Source: an uncultured Paracoccaceae bacterium
GTDB lineage: Bacteria > Pseudomonadota > Alphaproteobacteria > Rhodobacterales > Rhodobacteraceae
Assembly: GCA_958439195.1 (NCBI GenBank)
Contig: OY288151.1
Coordinates: 1 to 64,000, forward strand
Length of the DNA stretch: 64,000 bases
Direction: 5' to 3'
The translations under genes and the position numbers were made by a program. Position 1 is the first letter of the stretch. Every line of letters begins with the position of its first letter. The notes under the pieces are model-generated. The model was not told the origin of the DNA. It saw only the letters and a program-made list of their open reading frames with translations, and made no database searches. Shown piece by piece: positions 40,401 through 48,057 of the stretch.

Positions 40401-40967
40401 TTCAACCTGATCCGGGGGCGTTTGAACATTCTGGGCAAGCGGCTGGATCTAGGCGAGGCGACGCTGACGCTTGCCGGGAATTTTGTGCCAGTGCTTTCCG
40501 TTTCGGCGTCAACGCAAAGCGATGGAATCACCAGTTTCATCCGCATTGACGGACCAGCAAATGAGCCGGTGGTCAGTTTTCAATCTACGCCCGAACTGCC
40601 TGAGGAGGAGGTGCTGTCGCGCCTGTTGTTCGGGCGGGGCATTGAAACGCTGTCGGTATTGCAGGCGGCGCAACTGGCCAATGCGGTAGCGACATTGGCC
40701 GGGCGCGGCGGTGTAGGGATCATTGGGCGGCTGCGGCAAGGATTCGGGCTGGACGATCTGGATGTGCAGACAGGGGCGGATGGCGGGGCCACCGTGCGGG
40801 CCGGGAAATACCTGTCAGAGAATGTCTATACCGAGGTGGAGGTGGATGATCGGGGTGAAAGCCAGATCAACCTGAACCTTGATGTGACAGATTCGGTCAC
40901 CATCCGTGGCAGCACCGGGACGACGGGCGATACCGGATTGGGCGTCTATTTCGAAAAGGACTATTGA
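37443..40967 (+). CDS. tamB: Translocation and assembly module protein TamB
   Basis: 1174 aa from the ATG that overlaps the tamA stop (TGATG). A signal or anchor helix ('LAALALCCLPLAAMAQE') is followed by about 1000 residues of repetitive beta-rich sequence of the AsmA/TamB type, a long periplasmic beta-taco. The C-terminal DUF490 domain starts near residue 830, includes 'GRLNILGKRLDLGEATLTLA' and ends with 'TTGDTGLGVYFEKDY'. It spans the periplasm between TamA and the inner membrane. The stop overlaps the convergent YihY gene by seven bases. Confidence 0.93.
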   Translation: MRTLAALALCCLPLAAMAQEDDRSYLTALLEDNLSGAGRSVVITGFSGALSSRATIERLTIADDAGIWITLEGVTLDWSRSALLRGIVDVSELSAQDIILERIPQAEDSAPSPEAGSFSLPELPVSINIGRLAAERIVLGEAVLGEALEGRLEASATLEGGEGRTELLLERTDAGPAGRLDLTAAYGNATGQLMLDLLAEEAAGGIAVAKLGIPGAPSVRLSVQGEGPITDFVATVGLLTDGQERLAGTVELLGAEDGTRGFDVNLSGDLAPLWMPEYRDFFGDRIALTATGSRSPEGVLRLQSFALDAQAIDLSGAATLAADGLPLAFDVTGRIGLESGVPVLLPLSGEDQTSVQSVLMDITYDRAAGEGWTGDVIIDGLDRRGLAAERLALDGAGRIWRRDGAAHVGATLDFTASGLVPEDAALAAAVGTNLGGQVILSWQQGGDGLRLPRIVLEGEDYGLTGRAVVAGLDAALTVSGVARARVDDLARFSALAGRPLSGAAGIEVTGSASPLTGAFDVDANLIGTDVAVAQAELDGLLRGSSRIVLSAARTETGTVLRDLTVVAQTLTAKASGTVASGQSDLRATVDFSDLSVLGGGYRGAFAGDLGFTGAAADGRVTVQGRAQGLAIGQAEADRLLRGETVLTGELTLAGGRMVLNRALVENPQVRITADGTAEGAVRRINLNARLADLALLLPDFGGPLTVSGTATDDGRGYDLNLRGQGPGGIDAQVTGRVRGDGTGGDLAITGTAQAGLANAFLSGRLISGPVRFDLGLNGPFTPASLSGRVALTGGRIADPGLAFALQDVALTADLAGGRAQLSGGGALTSGGRIDVGGGVGLTAPFQADVRVALLGAVLRDPQLFQTTANGEVTIRGPLTGGGAIAGQIVLSETELQIPSTGLGGAADIANLQHVNEPADVRATRARAGLLGMDGAGGRNGGARPFALNLLISAPSQIYVRGRGLDAELGGQLALGGTTAAVVPSGSFNLIRGRLNILGKRLDLGEATLTLAGNFVPVLSVSASTQSDGITSFIRIDGPANEPVVSFQSTPELPEEEVLSRLLFGRGIETLSVLQAAQLANAVATLAGRGGVGIIGRLRQGFGLDDLDVQTGADGGATVRAGKYLSENVYTEVEVDDRGESQINLNLDVTDSVTIRGSTGTTGDTGLGVYFEKDY

Positions 40968-41794
40968 ACCTTTTCTGCCAGACGGCGGGCGCGGGCGGCA
41001 TCGACCGCCGCGCCCAAAAGGATGGCGTAGCCCGACAGATAGAGCCAGACCAAGAGCGCGGCGACAGCCCCGATAGACCCGTAAATGCGGTTATAGGTAT
41101 CAAAATTCGCCAGATACAGCACCAGCCCGCGTGAGGCGGCGATCCAGATGATGACGGCCACGACAATACCGCGGGTGAACAGGCGATGTTCCAGTTTGCG
41201 GTTCAGGCCAAGGCGATAGGTCAGCGCCACGCCAAACACCACGATCATCAGGCTTAGGATCAGTTGCAGCGCCTCGAGCGCGGCGGTGGTGAAGCCACCG
41301 AGCGGTATGAAGGACAGGGCAAGCGGGCCGACGACGGCTGCAAGCAGCCCCGCGATGGCAAGGCCAACCATGACAAGCGTCAGGACAAGCGCGCGAAAGA
41401 AATGCCGGACGCCCCCACGATTGGGCAGGCCGTGAATGGCGTTCAGCCCCCGCATCAGCGCGGCAACCGAGGCGCGCGCCGTCCAGAGCGCAAGGAAAAG
41501 CGAGACGAAGGTGGCCACGCCAAGGCCACCGGGGGGGCCGGCAAGGATGGCCTCGATCTGTTGTGAGATCAGTTCCCAGGCATCGGGGGGCAGATAATCG
41601 CGCGCGAGTTCCAGTTCTTGCCGGATCAGGGTGGCATCGGAAAAGCTGCCCCAGATGGCGATGACGGCGGCAGCGGCGGGAAACAGGGCAAGGAAGCCGT
41701 AAAAGGCGATGCCTGCGGCGATCAGGTCAAGTTCCCGTTCGTCCGACAGATACCAGAGGTCTTTGATAATGGTTGGGATATTGGGAAATTTCAT
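40961..41794 (-). CDS. YihY/BrkB-family inner-membrane protein
   Basis: 277 aa from the ATG at 41794, with five or six predicted membrane helices. The family motifs are 'ELDLIAAGIAFYGFLALFPA' near the N-terminus, 'WTARASVAALMRGLNAIHGL' and 'GAVAALLVWLYLSGYAILLG' near the C-terminus. It was once mislabelled RNase BN; the family probably acts as a transporter or envelope factor, with no established substrate. It is the last gene of a minus-strand run from comF. Confidence 0.88.
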   Translation of the reverse strand: MKFPNIPTIIKDLWYLSDERELDLIAAGIAFYGFLALFPAAAAVIAIWGSFSDATLIRQELELARDYLPPDAWELISQQIEAILAGPPGGLGVATFVSLFLALWTARASVAALMRGLNAIHGLPNRGGVRHFFRALVLTLVMVGLAIAGLLAAVVGPLALSFIPLGGFTTAALEALQLILSLMIVVFGVALTYRLGLNRKLEHRLFTRGIVVAVIIWIAASRGLVLYLANFDTYNRIYGSIGAVAALLVWLYLSGYAILLGAAVDAARARRLAEKVQ

Positions 41795-41877
41795 CGGGGA
41801 AAGGTAGGGGAAGTAGGGGGGTGGGGCAATGGGCCTGTGGAGCGCGGTCTGCTGCGCCAAAGGCTGGGAGCCGCGCC

Positions 41878-42336
41878 TTAGCCTTCGCCTTCCAGCCTTG
41901 TGCGCATTTCACGCAGAACCGGCAGGACGGCGCGGACACGATCGGCGCCAAGAGATTGGACAACTTCGGCGATGACGGGGGCGACGGCCTGAACCGCGGC
42001 ATCGCGGGCGGCGCGGCCTGATGGGCTGATGGCCACGAATTTGCGGCGGGCGTCATCCCAATCGGGACGGATATGGATGTGGCCCGCCCATTCCAGCCGG
42101 GCCAAAGTGTTGGTCATTGCGCCGCGCGTGACGTGGAAGGCGCGGGCAAGTTGGGCGGGGGTGCGTTCGTCATTGGTGCGGGCAAGGTGGTTGAGAACGC
42201 CGAAATGTGACAATTCCATTCCCTTAGGCAGCACCTTGGAAATGCGGTTGCGGGCAAGCTGATCGGCCATGAACAATTCGCCGAACAGGGCGACGGCGAT
42301 GTCTTCGGTCTTTTCGTCAGCTGGCCTGCCTGTCAT
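41878..42336 (-). CDS. MarR-family transcriptional regulator
   Basis: 152 aa from the ATG at 42336. Winged helix-turn-helix with 'MELSHFGVLNHLARTNDERT' (recognition-domain helix) and 'LARAFHVTRGAMTNTLARLE' followed by the wing 'RPDWDDARRKFVAISPSGRA'. It is 10 bases downstream of the nitrilase-family gene, so probably co-transcribed. Its regulon and ligand cannot be read from the sequence. Confidence 0.87.
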   Translation of the reverse strand: MTGRPADEKTEDIAVALFGELFMADQLARNRISKVLPKGMELSHFGVLNHLARTNDERTPAQLARAFHVTRGAMTNTLARLEWAGHIHIRPDWDDARRKFVAISPSGRAARDAAVQAVAPVIAEVVQSLGADRVRAVLPVLREMRTRLEGEG

Positions 42337-42346
42337 CGTGCTGGCC

Positions 42347-43183
42347 TCATCCTGCTGGACCCGCGAAATCGCGGTCATGCGAGAGGGAGGGGACACGTTC
42401 ACGGGCACGGGCCACCTCGGCCAGGTCCAGATCGGCGAAGGTGATGCCGGGTTCGGTTCCGGCGTCCGATAGGATTTCACCCCAGGGCGCGATGGCAAGG
42501 CTGTGGCCGTGGGTGCGGCGGCCTTTGCCTTCGGATTCCGCGTGAAAGCCGGTCTGGGCGGGGGCCAGGATGTAGCAGCCGTTTTCAATGGCGCGGGCGC
42601 GGAGAAGGGTTTCCCAATGCGCCGCGCCGGTGATGTGGTTGAAGGCGGCGGGGACGGTAAGAATCTCGGCCCCCGCCTTGGCGAGACGGCGGTAGAGGTG
42701 GGGGAAACGGATGTCGTAGCAGACGGTCATACCGATGCGGCCAAAGGGCGTTTCGGCGATGACCGCCTCTGTTCCGGGGCGGTAGCCCGAGGATTCACGA
42801 TACACCTCGGTTTCCGAGACGTTCACATCGAACATGTGGATTTTGTCATATCGGGCGGCGATGGCGCCATCTGGACCGATCAGGAAGGAACGGTTGGCGA
42901 AACGGCCATCGGCATCGTCGGTCAGCAGGCCAAGAGAGCCAATCAGCAGCCAGATGCCCGCGCGGGCCGCCTCATCCCGCAGGGCGGCGAGGGTGGGATC
43001 ATCGGATTCAGGGCGCAAAAGCGTGCGTTGGCGGGCGCGGTTGGATGACAGGGCGTTGGTGCATTCCGGCGTCAGGACAAACCCCGCGCCACCCGCAGCG
43101 GCAGCGCGGACGAGCGCCACGGTTTCCGGCAGGTTGGCGGCCGGGTCATCAGTGACGGTGAGTTGGACAAGGCCCGCGCGCAT
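42347..43183 (-). CDS. Carbon-nitrogen hydrolase (nitrilase superfamily)
   Basis: 278 aa. The catalytic triad is visible: Glu in 'VLTPECTNALSS' (about residue 40), Lys in 'ARYDKIHMFDVNV', and Cys in 'IGMTVCYDIRFPHLYRRLAK'. It resembles the Nit2/omega-amidase and deaminated-glutathione amidase branch, which hydrolyses small amides. The start overlaps the grxC stop (ATGA), linking it to glutathione chemistry and giving some support for a deaminated-glutathione amidase role, but this is inference. Confidence 0.87.
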   Translation of the reverse strand: MRAGLVQLTVTDDPAANLPETVALVRAAAAGGAGFVLTPECTNALSSNRARQRTLLRPESDDPTLAALRDEAARAGIWLLIGSLGLLTDDADGRFANRSFLIGPDGAIAARYDKIHMFDVNVSETEVYRESSGYRPGTEAVIAETPFGRIGMTVCYDIRFPHLYRRLAKAGAEILTVPAAFNHITGAAHWETLLRARAIENGCYILAPAQTGFHAESEGKGRRTHGHSLAIAPWGEILSDAGTEPGITFADLDLAEVARARERVPSLSHDRDFAGPAG

Positions 43184-43446
43184 CAGGCCAGCATCGGATC
43201 AAGTTTGCCGGCATGGTCGAGGGCGTGCAGGTCATCGCTGCCACCGACATGGGTGCCGCCGATGAAAATCTGCGGCACGCTGCGGCGGCCCCCGGCGCGG
43301 GCTGTCATCGCGTCACGCAGGGCAGGATCGCGGCTGACATCCACCTCGGTGAAGGAGACGCCCTTCTTGGTGAGCAGGCGTTTGGCGGCGAGGCAGTAGG
43401 GGCAGATCGGGGTTGTGTAGATTTCGACAGATTTCACAGGATGCAT
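43183..43446 (-). CDS. grxC: Glutaredoxin 3
   Basis: 87 aa, thioredoxin-fold thiol-disulfide oxidoreductase using glutathione. The dithiol active site 'CPYC' is at residues 15-18 within 'IYTTPICPYCLAAKRLLTKK'. 'GRRSVPQIFIGGTHVGGSDD' provides the cis-proline and glutathione-binding loop. It lies between comF and the nitrilase-family gene, with translational overlap with the latter. Confidence 0.95.
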   Translation of the reverse strand: MHPVKSVEIYTTPICPYCLAAKRLLTKKGVSFTEVDVSRDPALRDAMTARAGGRRSVPQIFIGGTHVGGSDDLHALDHAGKLDPMLA

Positions 43447-43477
43447 CCTTGGCGGTGTTGCGCGGAACTATAGGGAT

Positions 43478-44140
43478 TTAAGCATCCTTCGCAACGCGGG
43501 CCAGCACACAGACGGATACCCGCGTTGCGCCAGCCGCAAGGCAGGCATCAGAGCAGGCAGCAAGAGTGGCGCCGCTGGTCATGACATCATCAATCAGCAA
43601 AACCTCACGCCCCTTCAGGGTGGGGGCGTGGCGGGGGTGGGCGCGAATCGCGCCGGTGACATTGCGAAAACGGCCGTCACGATCGCGGCCATCCTGGGTG
43701 GGGGTGCGGCGGGACCGGGTGAGAAGGTCAGGGATGTGATCGAGCGCGGCAAGGCGGGCGAATGCGGCAGAGATCAGGGCGGACTGGTTATAGCGGCGGC
43801 GCAGGATGGGTGCGGCTGCGCGGTGCATCCAACGGGCGGCGGGGCGGGCCAGATCGCTGCGGTCGCCATGTTTCAGGGACAGCACAAGTTTGCGGCCCGT
43901 GTCGCGGTACAAAAGCGCGGCGCGGCCCTGATCCCAGGGGCGCGCGATGGTCAGACAGTCATCGCAATGGACATGAGCGGTGTCTTCGCCAGGAAGCGGC
44001 GTTCCACAGCCATCGCAGACTAACCCGGTGATGAAAGGCGTATCGCGCCAACAGGCGGGGCAAAGGGCGAAGTCGGTTTCCACCTGATCACCGCAGGACA
44101 GGCATTGCGAAGGATAGATCAGCCGGAGCAATACTTGCAT
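43478..44140 (-). CDS. comF: ComF-family phosphoribosyltransferase-like protein, shortened
   Basis: 220 aa from the ATG at 44140. An N-terminal zinc finger has two Cys pairs ('CLSCGDQVETDFALCPAC') and a second set ('CDGCG', 'CDDC'). The C-terminal PRPP-binding loop 'VLLIDDVMTSGATLAACSDA' is intact. Between 'WMHRAAAPI' and 'LRRRYNQSAL' the usual Pro-Val-Pro-Leu-His segment, found in almost all ComF proteins I know, is absent. About 15 residues appear to be missing in frame. It may be a natural variant or an inactivating deletion. Confidence 0.85.
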   Translation of the reverse strand: MQVLLRLIYPSQCLSCGDQVETDFALCPACWRDTPFITGLVCDGCGTPLPGEDTAHVHCDDCLTIARPWDQGRAALLYRDTGRKLVLSLKHGDRSDLARPAARWMHRAAAPILRRRYNQSALISAAFARLAALDHIPDLLTRSRRTPTQDGRDRDGRFRNVTGAIRAHPRHAPTLKGREVLLIDDVMTSGATLAACSDACLAAGATRVSVCVLARVAKDA

Positions 44141-44170
44141 TCCCACCCCTGCTTGCCCATGGTCCGCGCC

Positions 44171-44998
44171 ATGCAGACACAGCCCTTGTTGACAGATCGC
44201 CAAGCCCTGCACCGGAACCGCGCCCGCGCCGAGCGGGGGTCGCTGTTCCTGCATGACGAGGTGGCCAGTGAAGTGCAGGAGAGACTGGCAGAGGTTAACA
44301 GGACGTTTACAGATGCTGCCCTGATCACGCCTTTTCCGGCGATCTGGGCGCTGGATGGCGCGAAGGTGGTGCCGGATGATGAGGTGCTGGCCTTGCAACC
44401 AGGCGGGCATGATCTGGTGATCCACGGGCTTTCACTGCACTGGGCGAATGATCCGGTGGGGCAGTTGGTGCAATCCAGGCGGGCGTTGCGGGCGGATGGG
44501 CTGTTCCTTGGGTTTCTGTTCGGGGGGCAGACGCTGGCGGAATTGCGGGCCTGTCTGGCGCAGGCCGAGGCCGAGGTGACGGGCGGGCTGTCGCCGCGCG
44601 TTTTGCCGATGGGCGAGATCCGCGATCTGGGGGCGCTGTTACAACGGGCGGGGTTTGCGTTGCCTGTGGCGGACAGTTTTACCAAGACCGTGATCTATGC
44701 CGACTTTTGGGCGTTGATGCGTGATCTGCGCCGGATGGGTGAAGGCAATGCACTGGCGGCGCGGTTGCGCCGCCCCACGGGGCGGGCGGTGTTTGCGCGG
44801 GCGGCAGAACTGTATGCGCAACACCACGGCCTGCCGGATGGCCGCATTTCGGCAACGTTCGAAATCATCGGGCTAACCGGATGGGCCCCAGATGACAGCC
44901 AGCAAAAGCCGCTGCGGCCCGGTTCGGCCAAACATCGCCTTGCCGATGCGCTGCTTACGCCAGAGGTGCGGCTTCGTGATACTGAACCGAATGGTTGA
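44171..44998 (+). CDS. SAM-dependent methyltransferase, NDUFAF5/BioC-like
   Basis: 275 aa from the ATG at 44171; ATG at 44159 would add 4 residues. The family pattern is 'LTDRQALHRNRARAERGSLF' at the N-terminus, 'EVQERLAEVNRTFTDAALIT', 'DLVIHGLSLHWANDPVGQLV' (motif II) and 'LRADGLFLGFLFGGQTLAEL'. The glycine-rich SAM motif I is weak, as in this alphaproteobacterial group. Relatives hydroxylate an arginine of a complex I subunit or methylate biotin precursors; the role here is unknown. It is divergent from comF, with 30 bases between starts. Confidence 0.78.
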   Translation: MQTQPLLTDRQALHRNRARAERGSLFLHDEVASEVQERLAEVNRTFTDAALITPFPAIWALDGAKVVPDDEVLALQPGGHDLVIHGLSLHWANDPVGQLVQSRRALRADGLFLGFLFGGQTLAELRACLAQAEAEVTGGLSPRVLPMGEIRDLGALLQRAGFALPVADSFTKTVIYADFWALMRDLRRMGEGNALAARLRRPTGRAVFARAAELYAQHHGLPDGRISATFEIIGLTGWAPDDSQQKPLRPGSAKHRLADALLTPEVRLRDTEPNG

Positions 44999-45088
44999 CC
45001 GGGCCGTATAAGCCTTTATGTCCCGCGCGGTGAACCTGTGAAAACCGCTGTCGTTGTGACGAAAGAACAAGAAAAAAGGGATTTCGTG

Positions 45089-46201
45089 ATGCTGGATGCC
45101 AAAGGTCAGACGATGGGCGCTGCAGAGGCCGCTGCGACGGCGGCGATGATTGCGCCGGGGCAGGGCCGTCTGGCCGCAGCCCCCGCCGACCATCCGCCCG
45201 TGCGGCGGGCCAAGATCGGGATTCTGGTCGCCAATCTGGGGACGCCGGACAATTACGACTATTGGTCGATGCGGCGGTATCTGAACGAGTTTTTATCGGA
45301 CAAGCGGGTTGTCGATTATTCGGCCTGGATCTGGCAGCCGCTGTTGCAACTGGTGATCCTGTCAAAGCGGCCGTTTTCTTCGGGCGCGAATTACAAGCTG
45401 ATCTGGAACCACGAAAAGGGTGAAAGCCCGCTGTTGACGATCACCAAGGACCAGACCCGCAAGATCGCCGAGGCGATGGCCGCCAAGCATGGCGATGAAG
45501 TCGTGGTGGATTTCTGCATGCGCTATGGCAATCCATCAACCGAATCCAAGGTGCGGGCGATGGTTGAGGCGGGATGTGAAAAGATCCTGTTTTTCCCGCT
45601 GTATCCGCATTACGCGGGGGCCACATCTGCCACGGCGAATGACCAGTTCTTTCGTGCGCTGATGAAGGAAAAACGCCAGCCTGCGGTGCGGACGGTGCCG
45701 GAATATTTTGAACATCCCGCCTATATTGAGGCTTTGGCGCAATCGGTGGAAAAGGCCTATGCGGCGCTGGATCACAAACCCGATGTGCTGGTGGCGTCCT
45801 ATCACGGGATGCCGAAGCGGTATCTGATGTCGGGCGACCCCTATCATTGCCAATGCGCCAAAACCTCGCGCCTGGTGCGGGAACGGTTGGGATGGGAAAA
45901 GGGGTCGATCGATACGACGTTCCAGTCGGTGTTCGGGCCAGAGGAATGGCTGCGCCCCTATACGGTGGAACATGTGGCCGAGCTGGCCAAGCAGGGAAAG
46001 AAGAAGATTGCGGTAATGGCCCCGGCGTTTTCTGCCGATTGCATCGAAACGCTGGAAGAGATCAACGGCGAGATCCGTGAGGCGTTTGAACATGCAGGGG
46101 GGGAGGAGTTCACCTATATCCCCTGCCTGAACGATGATGACGCACACATCGACGCGCTGGTGGCGGTGATCGAGGAAAACCTGACGGGCTGGGTGCGCTG
46201 A
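45089..46201 (+). CDS. hemH: Ferrochelatase
   Basis: 370 aa from the ATG at 45089, which has an AAGGGA site; a GTG start at 45038 would add 17 residues. It inserts ferrous iron into protoporphyrin IX. Motifs are 'KIGILVANLGTPDNYDYWSM', the active-site His in 'SYHGMPKRYLMSGDPYHCQC', 'LYPHYAGATSATANDQFF' and the signature 'AFSADCIETLEEI'. A longer N-terminal extension (about 40 residues, Ala-rich) precedes the core. It ends at a strong bidirectional terminator. Confidence 0.95.
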   Translation: MLDAKGQTMGAAEAAATAAMIAPGQGRLAAAPADHPPVRRAKIGILVANLGTPDNYDYWSMRRYLNEFLSDKRVVDYSAWIWQPLLQLVILSKRPFSSGANYKLIWNHEKGESPLLTITKDQTRKIAEAMAAKHGDEVVVDFCMRYGNPSTESKVRAMVEAGCEKILFFPLYPHYAGATSATANDQFFRALMKEKRQPAVRTVPEYFEHPAYIEALAQSVEKAYAALDHKPDVLVASYHGMPKRYLMSGDPYHCQCAKTSRLVRERLGWEKGSIDTTFQSVFGPEEWLRPYTVEHVAELAKQGKKKIAVMAPAFSADCIETLEEINGEIREAFEHAGGEEFTYIPCLNDDDAHIDALVAVIEENLTGWVR

Positions 46202-46262
46202 TACCCGGTGCTATGGCCGCCGAATGGGGGCAATGCGCAACGGAAAGATGCAGCACAAACGA

Positions 46263-46294
46263 AAAGGGTCGGTGGATGGAACCACCGACCCTTT
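46263..46294. terminator. Bidirectional terminator between hemH and the 59-aa gene
   Basis: A 13-bp perfect stem AAAGGGTCGGTGG (46263-46275) / CCACCGACCCTTT (46282-46294) has a 6-base loop and T-rich sequence on both sides. It lies between two convergent genes. Confidence 0.88.
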
Positions 46295-46315
46295 CCTATT
46301 TTTGTGATCCAGAGA

Positions 46316-46495
46316 TCAGTTCGAAGCAGCAGCCGCGATGACCAGCAGGAGCAGCAGCGGAACGATGATGCCACCAGCCGAAGACGACGTGTTTGCTTCA
46401 ACGACTTCCGGTTCCATGATCGGTTCGACCATGCCGCCAGCGAAAGCGGTCGATGCGGCGACCGTCAGAGCGGCTGCGAGCGCAAGTTTCTTCAT
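46316..46495 (-). CDS. 59-residue exported peptide, function unknown
   Basis: The ATG at 46495 has a GGAGG ribosome site. Residues 1-19 are a signal peptide ('MKKLALAAALTVAASTAFA'), then a short acidic stretch with 'EPIMEPEVVEANTSSSAGG', then a hydrophobic stretch 'IIVPLLLLLVIAAAA' at the C-terminus that could anchor it in a membrane. I recall very similar small proteins near hemH in other Rhodobacteraceae. No function is known to me. Confidence 0.7.
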   Translation of the reverse strand: MKKLALAAALTVAASTAFAGGMVEPIMEPEVVEANTSSSAGGIIVPLLLLLVIAAAASN

Positions 46496-46616
46496 AATTA
46501 ACCTCCAGTTATCGCATGACGCCGAATGTTGCAGAGGCGACGGCATGCACCCAAGATATTCCTCGTGGTTTCTGTTAAGCAGCAACTTTGCAGGATTGCA
46601 ACTTGCTGCTGGGGCA

Positions 46617-46639
46617 AATTGCGCCGTTCCGGCGCAATT
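46617..46639 (-). terminator. Hairpin at the end of the L,D-transpeptidase gene
   Basis: A 10-bp perfect stem AATTGCGCCG (46617-46626) / CGGCGCAATT (46630-46639) has a 3-base loop and lies 2 bases after the minus-strand stop at 46642. No long T-run follows, so termination is likely weak. A second inverted repeat (AGCAGCAA 46578-46585 / TTGCTGCT 46603-46610) lies in the same gap. Confidence 0.5.
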
Positions 46640-46641
46640 CG

Positions 46642-47244
46642 TCAAATTAGCAACACCTGAGTGCCTACTTTCGTAAGGGCGAACAATTCCTGGATGTGTT
46701 CGTTGTAGAGGCCCACGCAGCCATTGGAAGAGCGGCGGCCGATCTTGCGCGTGTCATGGGTGCCGTGGATACGGTAATAGGTCCAGGACAGATAGAGCGC
46801 GTGGGTGCCAAGCGGGTTGTCGGGCGAGCCGCCTTCAACCACTTCGGGCCATTCCGGGTTACGTTCGCGCATCGCGGGCGTCGGACGCCAGGACGGGGCC
46901 ACGACCTTTTGCACGACTTCGGTTCGGCCCCGGCGGGTCAGGTCTTCGGACAGCGGGACGGAGGAGGGGTAGAGTTTGTAGATCGACTGATCTTCGGACC
47001 AGAAATGCAGCGCACGCGAGGTCAGGTCGACAAGGATCGCGCCGTTGCGGGTGTTGTCGAAATAATCCTGCCAGTCGAGCATGCGGAAGCTGCTGGCATT
47101 GTTGCGGACAGAACTGGAGGCGCCGGGAAGGATTTCGGTCGATCCCTCCATCGCAAAGGCGGGCATGGCGCCCGCGCCCAGCGCAACGGCGGCACCCGCC
47201 ACGAAATGGCGGCGGTTCAGTCGGAATTTCACGTCGTCGGTCAT
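46642..47244 (-). CDS. L,D-transpeptidase (YkuD domain), Tat-exported
   Basis: 200 aa. The N-terminus carries a twin-arginine signal ('LNRRHFVAGAAVALGAGAMP', about residues 9-28). The catalytic YkuD domain has 'GTHALYLSWTYYRIHGTHDT' with the conserved His and the nucleophile Cys in 'RRSSNGCVGLYNEHIQELF'. It forms L,D-crosslinks in peptidoglycan or attaches proteins to it. It faces the CAP-domain lipoprotein across a 225-base divergent gap. Confidence 0.9.
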   Translation of the reverse strand: MTDDVKFRLNRRHFVAGAAVALGAGAMPAFAMEGSTEILPGASSSVRNNASSFRMLDWQDYFDNTRNGAILVDLTSRALHFWSEDQSIYKLYPSSVPLSEDLTRRGRTEVVQKVVAPSWRPTPAMRERNPEWPEVVEGGSPDNPLGTHALYLSWTYYRIHGTHDTRKIGRRSSNGCVGLYNEHIQELFALTKVGTQVLLI

Positions 47245-47469
47245 TGTCTGCTTGCCTCTTCAGGTTTTCACGCCGCACTGGCACCTTTTGAGGCCCTGTT
47301 ACCGATTTTTCGGCATTTCGGCAAATCAAAGACGCGTCAATCGGCAAAGGCGCGCAACTCTGTGATCCTGGCGCGGGTTGCGTTTGAACTGGCAAGCCGC
47401 TTTCGATAAGAGCGGTGGCAAGAGCAGGCGCAATGGCGCGACAGGGCCTTAACGGGGGCGAACAGGAAA
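47245..47469. other. 225-base divergent gap between L,D-transpeptidase and CAP lipoprotein
   Basis: It contains no gene. I see no clear promoter consensus; short direct echoes such as TTTTTCGGCATTTCGGCAAA at 47308-47327 are present but unexplained. Confidence 0.4.
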
Positions 47470-48003
47470 ATGAACAGACGAGTGATCCTGATGTTGGGCG
47501 GGGCGTCAGCCTTGTTGGCGGCCTGCGGGGCGACGGTAGGGGCCGGCGCACGGTTGGGACCGGACGGCAAGCCCTTGCCGCAGGTCTATAATACGGCTGC
47601 GCAGGGCGCAGGAACGATCGAGTATCGGTTGCTTGATTCCGTCAATGCGCTGCGGTCGGCACAGCGTTTGCGTCCCGTAACGCTGAACGCGCAGTTGAAT
47701 GCGGCGGCGGCGACCCATGCACGGGATATGTCGGTGCAGAATCGGCCCTGGCATTTCGGGTCGGACGGTTCGTCACCGCTGGAGCGGGTGCAGCGGGTTG
47801 GATATACTGGAAAGCTGACCGGAGAGCTGATTTCCGAGACGTTCGAGACAGAGCTGGAAACGCTGGCAACCTGGATGGAAACGCCCGACATGCGGGGCGT
47901 TGTTCTGGACCCAAAGGCCACCGAATTGGGCTTTGCCTGGTTTCAGGAACCGAACGGCAAGATCTGGTGGACGCTGGTGATGGGCAGTTCAGGGTTTGTC
48001 TGA
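47470..48003 (+). CDS. CAP-domain (SCP/PR1-like) lipoprotein
   Basis: 177 aa. A lipobox 'LLAAC' at residues 15-19 follows an n-region 'MNRRVILMLGGASA', so it is a lipoprotein. The CAP domain starts near residue 50: 'LLDSVNALRSAQRLRPVTLN', 'AAATHARDMSVQNRPWHFG' (conserved His), and 'ELGFAWFQEPNGKIWWTLVM' at the C-terminus. Bacterial CAP proteins are often cell-wall associated; activity is unknown. It ends at an intrinsic terminator, 54 bases before the convergent second L,D-transpeptidase gene. Confidence 0.88.
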   Translation: MNRRVILMLGGASALLAACGATVGAGARLGPDGKPLPQVYNTAAQGAGTIEYRLLDSVNALRSAQRLRPVTLNAQLNAAAATHARDMSVQNRPWHFGSDGSSPLERVQRVGYTGKLTGELISETFETELETLATWMETPDMRGVVLDPKATELGFAWFQEPNGKIWWTLVMGSSGFV

Positions 48004-48025
48004 CGCCAAGGCGAAGGCGGGATCA

Positions 48026-48048
48026 GGGGGCCGGTTGGCCCCCTTTTT
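48026..48048 (+). terminator. Intrinsic terminator of the CAP lipoprotein gene
   Basis: Stem GGGGGCC (48026-48032) / GGCCCCC (48037-48043), GGTT loop, then TTTTT. It lies 22 bases after the stop codon. Confidence 0.88.
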
Positions 48049-48057
48049 GTTGCAGGA

